DNA of 64,000 nucleotides. Origin: Bradyrhizobium sp. MOS003 (lineage in GTDB: Bacteria > Pseudomonadota > Alphaproteobacteria > Rhizobiales > Xanthobacteraceae). The translations under genes were made by a program, and so were the position numbers. The notes below the pieces were generated by a model. It was not told the origin of the DNA and searched no databases. It saw only the letters and a program-made list of their open reading frames with translations. The stretch is taken from positions 735,501 through 799,500 of the forward strand of contig NZ_PYFW01000002.1 of the NCBI RefSeq assembly GCF_003020125.1. The letters are read 5' to 3'. Shown here piece after piece: positions 54,164 to 63,116 of this stretch; the stretch's first letter is position 1; every line of letters starts with the position of its first letter.

Positions 54164-54282
54164 CCCCTCGCCCGCTTGCGGGAGAGGGTTGGGGAGAGGG
54201 TGTCTCGGCGACGGGACAGCCCCCCAAGAGGAAAAAGCCCTCACCCTCGCTTCGCGCGACCTCTCCCGCAAGCGGGAGAGGT
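54164..54282. repeat. Intergenic palindromic repeat, family C
   Basis: CCCCTCGCCCGCTTGCGGGAGAGG at the left and CTCTCCCGCAAGCGGGAGAGG at the right. It begins 17 bases after the xerD stop and can act as terminator. Confidence 0.8.
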
Positions 54283-54453
54283 AGACTAACCGCCTTGACT
54301 TCGGCCACATCTCCGCAGAAAGAGCCGGGGCCTTCGCATGATTTGATGGGCCCGCCCACGAGCACACAGGCCAACTCATTGAAGAAGCTACACTTCTCTC
54401 CGCCGGTCTAAATCCGCTTCGCCGCCTCGCCCCGTCCTCCCTATATTGAGTTG

Positions 54454-55416
54454 ATGCAAGACCAGATGCGCAGCTATCTCGACTTCGAAAAGCCCGTCGC
54501 CGAGCTCGATTCCAAGCTCGATGAGCTCAGGGTCATGGCGGCCGCCGGCACAGATATCGCCGACGAGATCGGGCGGATCGAGGACAAGGCGGCGCAGGCG
54601 CTGGCCGACCTCTATGCGAACCTGACGCCGTGGCAGAAGACGCTGGTCGCGCGGCATCCGCAGCGGCCGCATTTCAACGATTTCATCAAGGGCCTGATCA
54701 CCGAATTCACCCCGCTCGCAGGCGACCGCAAGTTCGGCGAGGACGAGGCGCTGGTCGCAGGCTTCGGCCGCTTCCGCGGCGAAGCGATCTGCGTGATGGG
54801 CCAGGAAAAAGGCGATTCCACCGAGAGCCGCATCAAGCACAATTTCGGCATGGCGAGGCCCGAAGGCTATCGCAAATGCGTGCGGCTGATGGAGATGGCC
54901 GAGCGGTTCGGCCTGCCCGTGCTGTCGCTGGCCGATTCCGCCGGCGCCTATCCCGGCATCGGCGCCGAGGAGCGGGGCCAGGCCGAAGCGATCGCGCGCT
55001 CGACCGACGCCTGCATGGCGCTGACCGTGCCGAACGTCGCCATCATCACCGGCGAGGGCATGTCGGGCGGCGCCATTGCCATCACCACCGCCAACAAGGT
55101 CTTGATGCTGGAGCACGCGATCTACAGCGTGATCTCGCCGGAAGCGGCGTCCTCGATCCTCTGGCGCGACGGCACCAAGGCGCAGGAAGCCGCCAATAAC
55201 ATGAAGATCACCGCCCAGGACATGCTGCGTTTCGGGGTGATCGACAGCATCCTCAAGGAGCCGGTCGGCGGCGCCCACCGCGACCCCGCTGCCATGATCG
55301 CCACCACGGGCGACGCCATCGCCAAGGCCTTCGACGAGCTCCGGGGGATGGACGGGACCGCCATCCGCCAGCAGCGGCGGCAGAAATTCCTCGATATCGG
55401 CCGCAAACTGGGCTGA
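54454..55416 (+). CDS. accA: Acetyl-CoA carboxylase carboxyltransferase subunit alpha
   Basis: Transfers the carboxyl group from biotin to acetyl-CoA to give malonyl-CoA. 320 aa beginning MQDQMRSYLDFEKPVAELD, then GFGRFRGEAICVMGQEKG, GMARPEGYRKCVRLMEMAE (family block), TGEGMSGGAIAITTANKV and LWRDGTKAQEAANNMKITA. ATG 54454 fits the family N-terminus. The beta subunit accD is not in the window. Confidence 0.96.
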   Translation: MQDQMRSYLDFEKPVAELDSKLDELRVMAAAGTDIADEIGRIEDKAAQALADLYANLTPWQKTLVARHPQRPHFNDFIKGLITEFTPLAGDRKFGEDEALVAGFGRFRGEAICVMGQEKGDSTESRIKHNFGMARPEGYRKCVRLMEMAERFGLPVLSLADSAGAYPGIGAEERGQAEAIARSTDACMALTVPNVAIITGEGMSGGAIAITTANKVLMLEHAIYSVISPEAASSILWRDGTKAQEAANNMKITAQDMLRFGVIDSILKEPVGGAHRDPAAMIATTGDAIAKAFDELRGMDGTAIRQQRRQKFLDIGRKLG

Positions 55417-55819
55417 TTCGGGCTGGTTTAGCGCCACAACGGCGGTGCGCTCCCTCCCCCGCCTGCGGGGGAGGGTCGGGGAGAGGGTGTCTCCCCTCGC
55501 GATAATCCCAATGTGGCGCGAGCCCCCTCCCGGCCTCCCCCGCAAGCGGGGGAGGTGAAGTGCCACCCCGGTAACCCCGCGTTAACCCTTTTTTTGCCCA
55601 AATCAGCGATCTGAGTTCGGTACCGGCCGCAAGGCCCAAGTTCCGGCCTGATTTAAGTCTCTGTTGACCACACCCTTGGGCCAACGGCCTCGTGATCCCC
55701 GCTCGGGTTGCGACCAGATGACCCAAAGGCTAGAATTTTAATCAATGGCTTCAGGGCATAGCGCTGGAGCGTGAGCTGACAAAAGCCCGTCACGACGGGT
55801 CCGGTTCGCCGGTCGGATC
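55417..55819. other. Intergenic region of 403 bases
   Basis: Contains a family C repeat (55451-55556); the rest (55560-55819), with TTAACCCTTTTTTTGCCC near 55583, probably holds the promoter of the L,D-transpeptidase gene. No gene seen. Confidence 0.45.
55451..55556. repeat. Intergenic palindromic repeat, family C
   Basis: TCCCTCCCCCGCCTGCGGGGGAGG at the left and CTCCCCCGCAAGCGGGGGAGG at the right. Starts 35 bases after accA. Confidence 0.8.
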
Positions 55820-57448
55820 ATGCTTTATACGAATGGGGTTCGCGCTATCCGCCTAGCCGCTGTGGGGTCCGTCTTGATTTCTCGTCCGCTTGCTCGCGCG
55901 CTTTTGGCTTCGGTTGCGCTGATGACGGCCAGCGTGATGCTGGCCGGCTGCGACACCGACCAGGTTTCGCTCGCGACCAACGCCAAGGCCAACCAGCCGG
56001 TGCCGCCAAAGCTGCTCGCCGCCATGGTCGAGAAGGACATGGATCTGCAATCGCCGATCCTGGTGCGCCTGTTCAAGCAGGAGGCCGAGCTCGAGGTCTG
56101 GAAGCAGGCCCGCAACGGCCAGTTCGCGCTGCTGAAGACCTATCCGATCTGCCGCTGGTCGGGCGATCTCGGCCCCAAGGTGCGCGAAGGCGACCGCCAG
56201 GCGCCGGAAGGATTCTACTCGATCAATCCGAGCCAGATGAATCCGCAATCGGCCTATTATCTCTCGTTCAACACCGGCTATCCGAACGCATTCGACAAGG
56301 CGCTGGGCCGCACCGGATCGCAGCTGATGGTGCATGGCGACTGCTCCTCGCGCGGCTGCTACGCGATGACGGACGAGCAGATCGCCGAGATCTACTCGCT
56401 CGGTCGCGAGTCCTTCTTCGGCGGCCAGAAGGCGTTCCAGTTGCAGGCCTATCCGTTCAGGATGACGCCGGTGAACATGGCCAAGCACCGCAACAATCCG
56501 AACATGCCGTTCTGGAAGATGATCAAGGAAGGCTATGATCATTTCGAGGTGACGCGGCAGGAGCCGAAGGTCGATTTCTGCGAGAAGAAATACGTCTTCG
56601 ACGCGACCCGACCGCCCGATGCGAAACGCGACCCGGTGTTCGACGCCTCGGCCAAGTGCCCGGCCTATGTGATCCCCGAGGACGTCGTCGCCGCCGTGCG
56701 CGGCAAGCAAGCCAGGGACGAGGCCGAATACGCCAAGTTGGTCGCCAAGGGCACGCCGGTGGCGCGTATGAACACCGGCATCGACGGCGGCATGAACAAG
56801 ATCTTTGCCGCAAAGATTCCGGAAGGCTCGACCGGCCTGTCCGAAGGCGCCGAAGGCACCACGCTGCAGATGCTGGCGATGGCCAAGGCGCCGGGCACGA
56901 TCCCCGGCCACGTCAATCCGCCGAAGCCGAATCTCGACGCGGTCGCGTCCGCGCCGGCGCCGCAGGAAGAGCCGGTCGTCGCCGTGCCCGCGGCCAGCCG
57001 CGTCGCCTCGGCTCAGCCTGCCGAGAAGCCCCAAGAGAAATCTCAAGCGAAGTCCGGCGGCTTCTTCTCCAATATCGGCCGCAAGATGGGCATGGGCTCG
57101 TCCGAGACGACCGCGGCAACGCCGCCGCCGCAAGCCACGGCATCCGTGGCCCCCGCCGCCGCACCCGTAACGCCGCCGACCGCCGCGTCGCGGCTCAAGG
57201 CCGCCGTGACCCGGTTCGTGCCGGGGCATGACAAGACCAAGGAAGCTGCGAAGGATGCGCCGAAGCCGGCTGCGACCGTCGCCGCCAAGCCCGCCGAACC
57301 GGCAAAGCCCGACACCCGCCTCGCCCAGACGCGGCCCACACTGAAGCCGTCGGTGTCGGATGGCGCAGGTGAAGCGACCCAGATCATGGGCGCCGCACCG
57401 GTGGTGTCGTCGAACTCGTTCGAGAGCAGGTTTGGCGCGGTGAAGTAG
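55820..57448 (+). CDS. L,D-transpeptidase (YkuD/YafK-like) lipoprotein, 542 aa
   Basis: An envelope enzyme that links peptidoglycan or attaches proteins to it. A lipobox LAGC ends at Cys44. The catalytic segment is MVHGDCSSRGCYAMTD with His172 and Cys180, as in YafK. The enzyme domain ends near residue 260, and the remaining 280 residues are a low-complexity Ala/Pro/Lys-rich tail (e.g. AATPPPQATASVAPAAAPV), presumably spanning the periplasm. ATG at 55820. Single-gene unit. Confidence 0.85.
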   Translation: MLYTNGVRAIRLAAVGSVLISRPLARALLASVALMTASVMLAGCDTDQVSLATNAKANQPVPPKLLAAMVEKDMDLQSPILVRLFKQEAELEVWKQARNGQFALLKTYPICRWSGDLGPKVREGDRQAPEGFYSINPSQMNPQSAYYLSFNTGYPNAFDKALGRTGSQLMVHGDCSSRGCYAMTDEQIAEIYSLGRESFFGGQKAFQLQAYPFRMTPVNMAKHRNNPNMPFWKMIKEGYDHFEVTRQEPKVDFCEKKYVFDATRPPDAKRDPVFDASAKCPAYVIPEDVVAAVRGKQARDEAEYAKLVAKGTPVARMNTGIDGGMNKIFAAKIPEGSTGLSEGAEGTTLQMLAMAKAPGTIPGHVNPPKPNLDAVASAPAPQEEPVVAVPAASRVASAQPAEKPQEKSQAKSGGFFSNIGRKMGMGSSETTAATPPPQATASVAPAAAPVTPPTAASRLKAAVTRFVPGHDKTKEAAKDAPKPAATVAAKPAEPAKPDTRLAQTRPTLKPSVSDGAGEATQIMGAAPVVSSNSFESRFGAVK

Positions 57449-57787
57449 GCGGGGCACGCGATGCTGCCCCTTCCAGAGTGAGCCAAGCACAACGTGCTCA
57501 TTTTCCTTCCCTGCGGATGGGTTCACCGCTGGAATAGCCGCATGCGATCCGCCAGCCTGTCGGGACGTTTGATCGCGCAAAGCGGAACGCAAGAAATCGC
57601 GACTTGAGAACGGCAGGAGAAAAGTTCGTTGTAGAGTACGAACGCATCCGCCTCCGACGACGCCGCCCTGGTGGGGATTGAGAAAACAATTAGTTCCCTA
57701 CAAGGATCCGCAGCGCCTTTCGATGTGCCGGATTGCATCGCGCGGTCACCCAACTATAGTTACGCTGTTGGCTCTTTCGGGCTGCAC
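57449..57787. other. Intergenic region of about 340 bases
   Basis: Holds the promoter of the LuxR-type gene at its right end. Frames on the minus strand (57523-57753) have no ribosome site or family resemblance. The AT-richer part (57610-57700) may hold the promoter. Confidence 0.4.
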
Positions 57788-58885
57788 ATGAGTAGATTTG
57801 GGCATTTCGATCATCTGATTGACCGCATCTACGAGGCCGGGCTCATACCGTTATTGTGGCCCGATGTCCTCAACGAAATCGCTAACGCTATCGGCGGCAA
57901 TGGCGGACTGCTTTTCGCGGTACGCGACGGCTATGTCAGCGGGATCAATTCCGTCAATCACGACCAGACCATGTCCCGTTTTCTGCAAGAGGGATGGAGT
58001 GAGCGCGATCCGCTGCTGCCGCGTGCCGCCGCTCTCAACTACGCCGGCTTCCTCAATGACGGAGACCTTGTATCGGAGGAAGAGATCGCGACCGATGACG
58101 TGTACCGCAATTTCTACCGCAGGCACGGAATCGGCTACAGGGCCGGGACCATCATTCCAATACCGAGCGGGGATTCGATTGCGATCGTCATGCCGCGACA
58201 CCAGGACAACGGACCGGTGCCGCGCGACGTTGTCGCGTTCCTTGATGGCCTGAGGCCTCATCTGGCTCGAGCGTCCTTGACTGCAAACCGCCTTGGCTTC
58301 GAGCGTGCCCACGCGCAAGTCGATGCATTGCAGGCCATTGGGCTTCCTGGAGCGATATTGCGCGAACGAGGCAAGTTGCTCGCGGCGAACGGCCTGTTCG
58401 AAGCGCTGATGCCGTCGCTGTTCCAGGATCGCGCAGAGCGGTTGACCCTGGCCGATGGCACTGCAGACGGATTGTTCTTGGCGGCGCTGGGGACCTCGTT
58501 CGGTGGCAACAGCCCGGCCGTCAAGTCTCTCGCCATCGCAGCGGCGATGGATCGCGTTCCGATGGTCCTGCATCTCGTGCCGGTGCGCGGATCCGCACGC
58601 GATATCTTCACGCGAGCCACCTTCATGCTCATCGTAACGCCCGTCGATCGCGGCGCGGTACCGAGTGCGGAAGTCCTGCAAGGTCTGTTCGACCTGACGC
58701 CGGCAGAGGCCCAGGTTGCACGTGGCGTTGCACAGGCCGGATCGATCGATGCACTCGCAGCAAAAATCGGCGTGACGCGGGAGACGGTGCGCACGCAGCT
58801 CAAAGCCGTGCTTTCGAAGACCGGTCTTTCCCGTCAGCAGGAGCTCGTCAGCTTGCTCGCTGGCAAGGCATTGCGCGGCGGCTAG
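57788..58885 (+). CDS. LuxR-type helix-turn-helix regulator, 365 aa
   Basis: The C-terminal HTH reads LFDLTPAEAQVARGVAQAG and KIGVTRETVRTQLKAVLSKTG, the GerE fold, with the final KTGLSRQQELVSLLAG. The N-terminal 290 residues have no standard autoinducer domain; they hold a GAF/PAS-like segment (GINSVNHDQTMSRFLQ, PRHQDNGPVPRDVVAF). Such regulators are common orphan LuxR proteins in rhizobia. The ATG at 57788 opens MSRFGHFDHLI; a GTG at 57671 in frame is possible but the intervening part reads like promoter. Confidence 0.85.
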   Translation: MSRFGHFDHLIDRIYEAGLIPLLWPDVLNEIANAIGGNGGLLFAVRDGYVSGINSVNHDQTMSRFLQEGWSERDPLLPRAAALNYAGFLNDGDLVSEEEIATDDVYRNFYRRHGIGYRAGTIIPIPSGDSIAIVMPRHQDNGPVPRDVVAFLDGLRPHLARASLTANRLGFERAHAQVDALQAIGLPGAILRERGKLLAANGLFEALMPSLFQDRAERLTLADGTADGLFLAALGTSFGGNSPAVKSLAIAAAMDRVPMVLHLVPVRGSARDIFTRATFMLIVTPVDRGAVPSAEVLQGLFDLTPAEAQVARGVAQAGSIDALAAKIGVTRETVRTQLKAVLSKTGLSRQQELVSLLAGKALRGG

Positions 58886-59051
58886 ACTGTTCCGTCCGCA
58901 GACACGTCCCTCATTGCCGTTGCGCCCAGCGCCCCAATCGGGCTTTGCCTTGGTCTGTGTGAACCCTCTTTCACCCAAATGGGTGAAGACAGGGGTCAGA
59001 CCTCCGGGTTCAAGTTTGTCGGGTTGGATGCAATGGCGAGAAGCGGCGACA

Positions 59052-59255
59052 ATGGTCAGGCCGGAGTTTCCGACATTCGAAGTGAGTTTGGTGCCGCGCA
59101 GGCGAAAAAGATGGGCCTGGAGCATCAGCAACAGCCAAGGAGCGGTTGTGGCGCAGGGGCGAGAATCAAGTCGATCTGCAGCAAAGTACCAAGCCGAACG
59201 AGCGCTTTTCATGCTGCTTCTGACCGCGCCCTATCGGTCGCGACTTCCCGTATAG
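59052..59255 (+). CDS. Small Bradyrhizobium-type hypothetical protein, 67 aa
   Basis: MVRPEFPTFEVSLVPRRRKR then WAWSISNSQGAVVAQGRE and AERALFMLLLTAPYRSRL. The order 'PTFEVSLVPRRRRW-W-x-V/I, then GRESSRSAAKY, then RALFxLLLxAPYRS' is like a small family I associate with Bradyrhizobium genomes, function unknown. GAGAAG lies before the ATG. The flanking 59256-59353 and 58886-59051 are non-coding. It is too short for certainty. Confidence 0.5.
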   Translation: MVRPEFPTFEVSLVPRRRKRWAWSISNSQGAVVAQGRESSRSAAKYQAERALFMLLLTAPYRSRLPV

Positions 59256-59353
59256 CAAGCAGGCTCCCGGCGCGGTGCAGCGCATCGCCCCACTCGCGCC
59301 TCAGGATGACGGAACACCCAGGAGCCCAACACAGATGGTGTCGGCAACACTTG

Positions 59354-60049
59354 CTACGGCGCCAGATACCGCACCAGCTCCGGATTGTCCCTCACCTCCG
59401 CCGCCTCACCCTGCAGCGCGACGCGGCCGCGGTCGAGCACATAGGCGTAATCGGCGACGCGGAGCGCGAGGTCGAGGTGCTGCTCGACGATGATGACGGC
59501 GATGCTCTTGGCGAGCTCGATCAGGCGCTCGGTGATCTCCTCGATGACTCCGATCCAGACGCCCTCGGTCGGCTCGTCCAGTAGCAACAATTTCGGATCG
59601 CCGAGCAGGGCGCGACCGATCGCGAGCATCTTGCGTTCGCCGCCGGAGAGCGTGCCGGCGGGCTGGTCGAGGCGCTGGCCGAGCTTGGGGAAGATCGTCA
59701 GCACGTGGTCGACGGCGTCGGCCTTGCTGCTCGCGAGCGAGCCGACCGCGAGATTGTCGCGCACCGACAGCCGCGCGAACACCGAATGCTCCTGGGGCAC
59801 GTAGCCGATGCCGGCGCGGACGCGGTCCTGGGTGGCGCGGCGGCTGATGTCACGGCCGTCGAAGGCGACCTCGCCCTTCCATGCCGGCAACTCGCCGACG
59901 ATTGTCTTCATCAGCGTGGTCTTGCCGGCGCCGTTGCGCCCGAGCACGGCGACACCGCCGCGCCAGGGGATGCCGAGGGTGACGTCGAACAGGACTTGGC
60001 TGCGGCCATAGCCGGCGTCGAGATGCTTGATGTCCAAAAATTCAGGCAC
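59354..60049 (-). CDS. ABC transporter ATP-binding protein, LivF/UrtE type, 231 aa
   Basis: Second ATPase of a HAAT-family importer. Walker A GRNGAGKT is at residues 37-44, signature LSGGERKMLAI, Walker B LLLLDEPTEG and switch His in IIVEQHLDLAL. Its start overlaps the end of the upstream ATPase gene by eight bases (60042-60049). Last gene of the operon livH-SBP-livM-livG-livF. Confidence 0.92.
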   Translation of the reverse strand: MPEFLDIKHLDAGYGRSQVLFDVTLGIPWRGGVAVLGRNGAGKTTLMKTIVGELPAWKGEVAFDGRDISRRATQDRVRAGIGYVPQEHSVFARLSVRDNLAVGSLASSKADAVDHVLTIFPKLGQRLDQPAGTLSGGERKMLAIGRALLGDPKLLLLDEPTEGVWIGVIEEITERLIELAKSIAVIIVEQHLDLALRVADYAYVLDRGRVALQGEAAEVRDNPELVRYLAP

Positions 60050-60773
60050 GGCGCAGATAAATCTCCTGGACGGCCTTGTTGGCCTGGATCTCCGACACCG
60101 TGCCCGACGCCAGCACCTTGCCCTGGTCGAGCACGGTGAGGCGATCGCAGATGTCGCGGATGAAATCGAGGTCGTGCTCGACGATGACGAGCGAGCAATG
60201 ATGCTTGATCGGCTGCAGCAATTCGCCGGTGACGCGGCGCTCCTCGAGGCTCATGCCGCCGGTCGGCTCGTCGAGCAGCAGCAGCTTCGGCTTGCCCGCG
60301 AGCGCCATCGCGATCTCCAGCCATTGCTGCTGGCCGTGCGACAGCGCCGCTGCGGCCTCGAAGGCGCGGTCGGCGAGGCGGAACTGCGTCAGCATGGTCA
60401 TGACCTGCTCGTGCAGCGCATCCCGCGTGCGCGAGAACAGGAGGTCGATCAGCGAGGACTGCGCCTGCAATGCGAGCAGGATGTTGTCGTACAGCGTCAG
60501 CGACGGCAGCACCGATGTGATCTGGAATTTCAGGCTCATGCCCGCCCGCGCCCGCTCGGTCGGCGTGAACGCGGTGATGTCGGTGTTGACGAACGAGACC
60601 TTGCCCTGCGTCGGCACCTCGGCGCCGGCGATGCACTTCATCAGCGTGCTCTTGCCGGAGCCGTTCGGGCCGATCAGGCCGTGGAACTCGTTCTCGCCGA
60701 CGCTGAGCGCAGCGCCGTCGAGCGCGGTGAGCTTGCCGAAGACTTTCCGTATGCCGGCGGCTTCAAGGAGCAT
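60042..60773 (-). CDS. ABC transporter ATP-binding protein, LivG/UrtD type, 243 aa
   Basis: Walker A GPNGSGKS at residues 35-42. The signature motif is LSHGQQQWLEI rather than LSGGQ; this SHGQ form is typical of UrtD and many LivG proteins. Walker B LLLLDEPTGGMS, switch His in IVEHDLDFI. The start ATG at 60773 has CAAGGAG-complement spacing and overlaps the permease gene's end (60763-60773) by 11 bases. Provides ATP hydrolysis for import. Confidence 0.92.
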   Translation of the reverse strand: MLLEAAGIRKVFGKLTALDGAALSVGENEFHGLIGPNGSGKSTLMKCIAGAEVPTQGKVSFVNTDITAFTPTERARAGMSLKFQITSVLPSLTLYDNILLALQAQSSLIDLLFSRTRDALHEQVMTMLTQFRLADRAFEAAAALSHGQQQWLEIAMALAGKPKLLLLDEPTGGMSLEERRVTGELLQPIKHHCSLVIVEHDLDFIRDICDRLTVLDQGKVLASGTVSEIQANKAVQEIYLRRA

Positions 60774-61875
60774 TGCGCTTCTCCTTGCCGTTTGCCTTGA
60801 CGTCTTCCCTGGGTTTCGCACCGAAGCTGCCGACGCGCTCGCGCTCGCCGAGCACGAAGCTGATCAGCCCGAGCGGCCGGAACAGGATGACGAACAGCAG
60901 CAGCACGCCGAGAATGATCGGCCAGATGTCACGGTAATTGTCGGAGAGCCAGAAGCTGACGCCCTCGACGATGACGGCCCCGATGACGGCACCGATCAGC
61001 GTGCCGGAGCCGCCGAACAGCACATAGAGCACGACTTGCGTGGAGACCACGACACCGACCATGTTGGGCCAGACGAAGCCTTCGTGGAAGGCGTAGAGGC
61101 TGCCCGCCATCCCCGCAACGGCGCCGCCGATCGCGAAGATGATCGCTTTCAGGTGCTGCGCCTTGTAGCCGAAGAAGGCGATGCGCTGTTCGTTCTCGCG
61201 GAGCCCTGCGAGCGCCAGCCCGAATTGCGAGCGTACCAGGAAGCGGCAGAGCAGATAGACCACGACGAGAATGCCGAGCACGAGATAGTAGAACGCAGGT
61301 CCTTCCGTGAACTCGTAGCCACCGACCGTCATCGGCGCGATCGAGGGGATGCCGTTCTGGCCGCCGAGATAATACCAGCCGCGCGCGAGGCGATCGGCGG
61401 CGTAGGAGCCGGTCAAGGTGCCCAGCGACACGAAGATCACGCTGGAGGGATGCCGTCCCAGCAGCAGGAAGCCGCCGAGCAGCAGCGCGAAGGTAAGGCC
61501 GATCAGCGTGCCCGCGGGCAGCACCAGGAAGATGTTGGTGATGTCGAGGTCGCGCGCGAGCAGCGCCACGCCGTAGCCGGCCGAGCCGAAGAACAGGGCC
61601 TGGCCGAAGCTCATGATGCCGGCGTAGCCCCAGACCAGATCGAACGACAGTGCGAACAGCGCCAAAATGATCACGCGGGTGGCGAACACCGTGAGATAGT
61701 CCTGCAGCAGCAACGGCGCGAGCAGCGCCGCGACCAGCACGACGCCCTCGACGATCGGCAGGATCTTCCGCGTCGACGCTTGCTTCGCCGTCCCGCTGCT
61801 ATCCATGGCGACGTCCGCCTCCCCGCCGATTGCGGCGGGGATCGCCTGTTTCACTGCGCCCATCGACTTCGGCAT
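60763..61875 (-). CDS. ABC transporter permease, LivM/UrtC type, 370 aa
   Basis: About ten membrane helices with the conserved LVWGYAGIMSFGQALFFGSAGYG block (helix 3-4 region) and LRENEQRIAFFGYKAQHLK, the cytoplasmic EAA-like loop that contacts the ATPases. The N-terminal 35 residues are soluble. C-terminal end is polar and Lys/Glu-rich. Works with LivH to form the channel. Confidence 0.92.
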   Translation of the reverse strand: MPKSMGAVKQAIPAAIGGEADVAMDSSGTAKQASTRKILPIVEGVVLVAALLAPLLLQDYLTVFATRVIILALFALSFDLVWGYAGIMSFGQALFFGSAGYGVALLARDLDITNIFLVLPAGTLIGLTFALLLGGFLLLGRHPSSVIFVSLGTLTGSYAADRLARGWYYLGGQNGIPSIAPMTVGGYEFTEGPAFYYLVLGILVVVYLLCRFLVRSQFGLALAGLRENEQRIAFFGYKAQHLKAIIFAIGGAVAGMAGSLYAFHEGFVWPNMVGVVVSTQVVLYVLFGGSGTLIGAVIGAVIVEGVSFWLSDNYRDIWPIILGVLLLFVILFRPLGLISFVLGERERVGSFGAKPREDVKANGKEKRNAP

Positions 61876-61894
61876 TCCGCTTTAGCATTCCTTC

Positions 61895-63112
61895 TCAGCA
61901 TTCCTTGGGATCGACCAGACCGTTGCTGCGCGCGACGATCTCGTAATTCCCGGCCTTGGCAACTGCGGTGTACATCTTCATCTTGCAGTGCCGTTTGCCG
62001 GGGACCATCTCGGCCGGCCCGCCCGGACCCTCCGCGATCTTGGCATGGTCGAGCGCGGCGGCCACCGAATCGCGATCGACCTTGCCGGCTTCCTTCACCG
62101 CGGCTTCCCACAGCTTGAGGCCGCGATAGGTGCCGGTCGCGGCACTGCCGGCAGCGAACAGGAAGTTGCCGGGGAAATCCTTCTCGTAGGCCGCCTGGAT
62201 CTTGGCGTCGAACGGGTTCTCCTTGGTCAGCACCTTGAAATAGTCGAGGCAGCTGGCGAGCCCCTCGATCTCGGCGGCCTGATTGATGTTGAGGGTGTTC
62301 TCGTCATAATAGACGCAGGCGAGACGGCCGCCGTTCTTGAGGAAACCGGCTTCATAGAGCTGCTTGAAGAACGGGCCGACGCCCGGCGGAATGACTGTGT
62401 TGAAGACGACGTCGACCTTGTTGGAGATGATGCGGTTGACGGTCGAGGAGAAGTCGACCTGGTCGAGCGGGTAGTATTCCTCGAACACGACCTCGCCGCC
62501 GTTGGCCTCGATGACCTTGCGGGCATAGACGTTGAGCGTGTGCGGCCAGACGTAGTTGGCGCTCGGCAGCGCGAACTTCTTGCCGCCGTTCTTGATCAGC
62601 CAGGGAATGAACTCGTCGCACTGCTGCGCCGGCGTCGGCCCGGTGCAGAACAGATAGGGCGTGCACTCCTTGCCCTCATAGAGCTGCGGATAGATGTAGA
62701 GCGTCTTGCCGCGCGCAACGATCGGGTCCTTGATCGCGTTGCGCATCGAGGAGGTGATGCCGCCGAGCACCATGTCGACCTTGTCTCGCTGGATCAGTTT
62801 TCGCACGTTGCCGACGGCGACCGATTCGTTCGAGGCGGTGTCCTCGATGTAGAGCTCCAGCGGACGGCCGAGCAGGCCGCCAGCGGCGTTGATCTCCTTG
62901 ATCACCATTTTCGCGACATTGGCGTCGGCGTTGCCGGCATAGGCGATCGGGCCGGTGAGGTCGGTGGCGATGCCGACCTTGATCGGGGCTTCGGCCGCAT
63001 TGGCCCAGGGCGCCGGGATCACCCAGCTGCCGACCCCGGTCGCGACCGCGCCGGAGGCGAAAGCGAAATTGGACAGAAAGCGGCGGCGTGAAAGCTGAGT
63101 ACGATCGAACAT
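61895..63112 (-). CDS. ABC transporter substrate-binding protein, UrtA/AmiC-like, 405 aa
   Basis: Tat-type signal (SRRRFLSNFAFASGAVATG, cleavage near ANA-A), then IKVGIATDLTGPIAYAGNAD, typical of the Peripla_BP_5 group that includes UrtA (urea) and AmiC (short amides). The binding domain has ITSSMRNAIKDPIVARG and YIYPQLYEGKECTPYLF. Four or more Cys occur (KECTPYLFCTG, QQCDEF). ATG 63112 is chosen because it opens the Tat signal. Ligand unproven: urea, amide or amino acid. Confidence 0.9.
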   Translation of the reverse strand: MFDRTQLSRRRFLSNFAFASGAVATGVGSWVIPAPWANAAEAPIKVGIATDLTGPIAYAGNADANVAKMVIKEINAAGGLLGRPLELYIEDTASNESVAVGNVRKLIQRDKVDMVLGGITSSMRNAIKDPIVARGKTLYIYPQLYEGKECTPYLFCTGPTPAQQCDEFIPWLIKNGGKKFALPSANYVWPHTLNVYARKVIEANGGEVVFEEYYPLDQVDFSSTVNRIISNKVDVVFNTVIPPGVGPFFKQLYEAGFLKNGGRLACVYYDENTLNINQAAEIEGLASCLDYFKVLTKENPFDAKIQAAYEKDFPGNFLFAAGSAATGTYRGLKLWEAAVKEAGKVDRDSVAAALDHAKIAEGPGGPAEMVPGKRHCKMKMYTAVAKAGNYEIVARSNGLVDPKEC

Positions 63113-63116
63113 GTGG

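Noticed and set aside
7060..55556. CRISPR array from repeated CTCCC-type elements
   Set aside because: Copies are scattered between genes thousands of bases apart, palindromic, without uniform spacers or cas genes.
57523..57753. Minus-strand frame containing ELIVFSIPTRAASSEADAF
   Set aside because: Reads partly protein-like but has no ribosome site, overlaps the regulator's promoter, and shows no family.
58979..59584. Plus-strand frame of 201 residues through the end of the LivF gene
   Set aside because: Overlaps the well-supported small gene in another frame and the antisense of the ABC gene; no domain.
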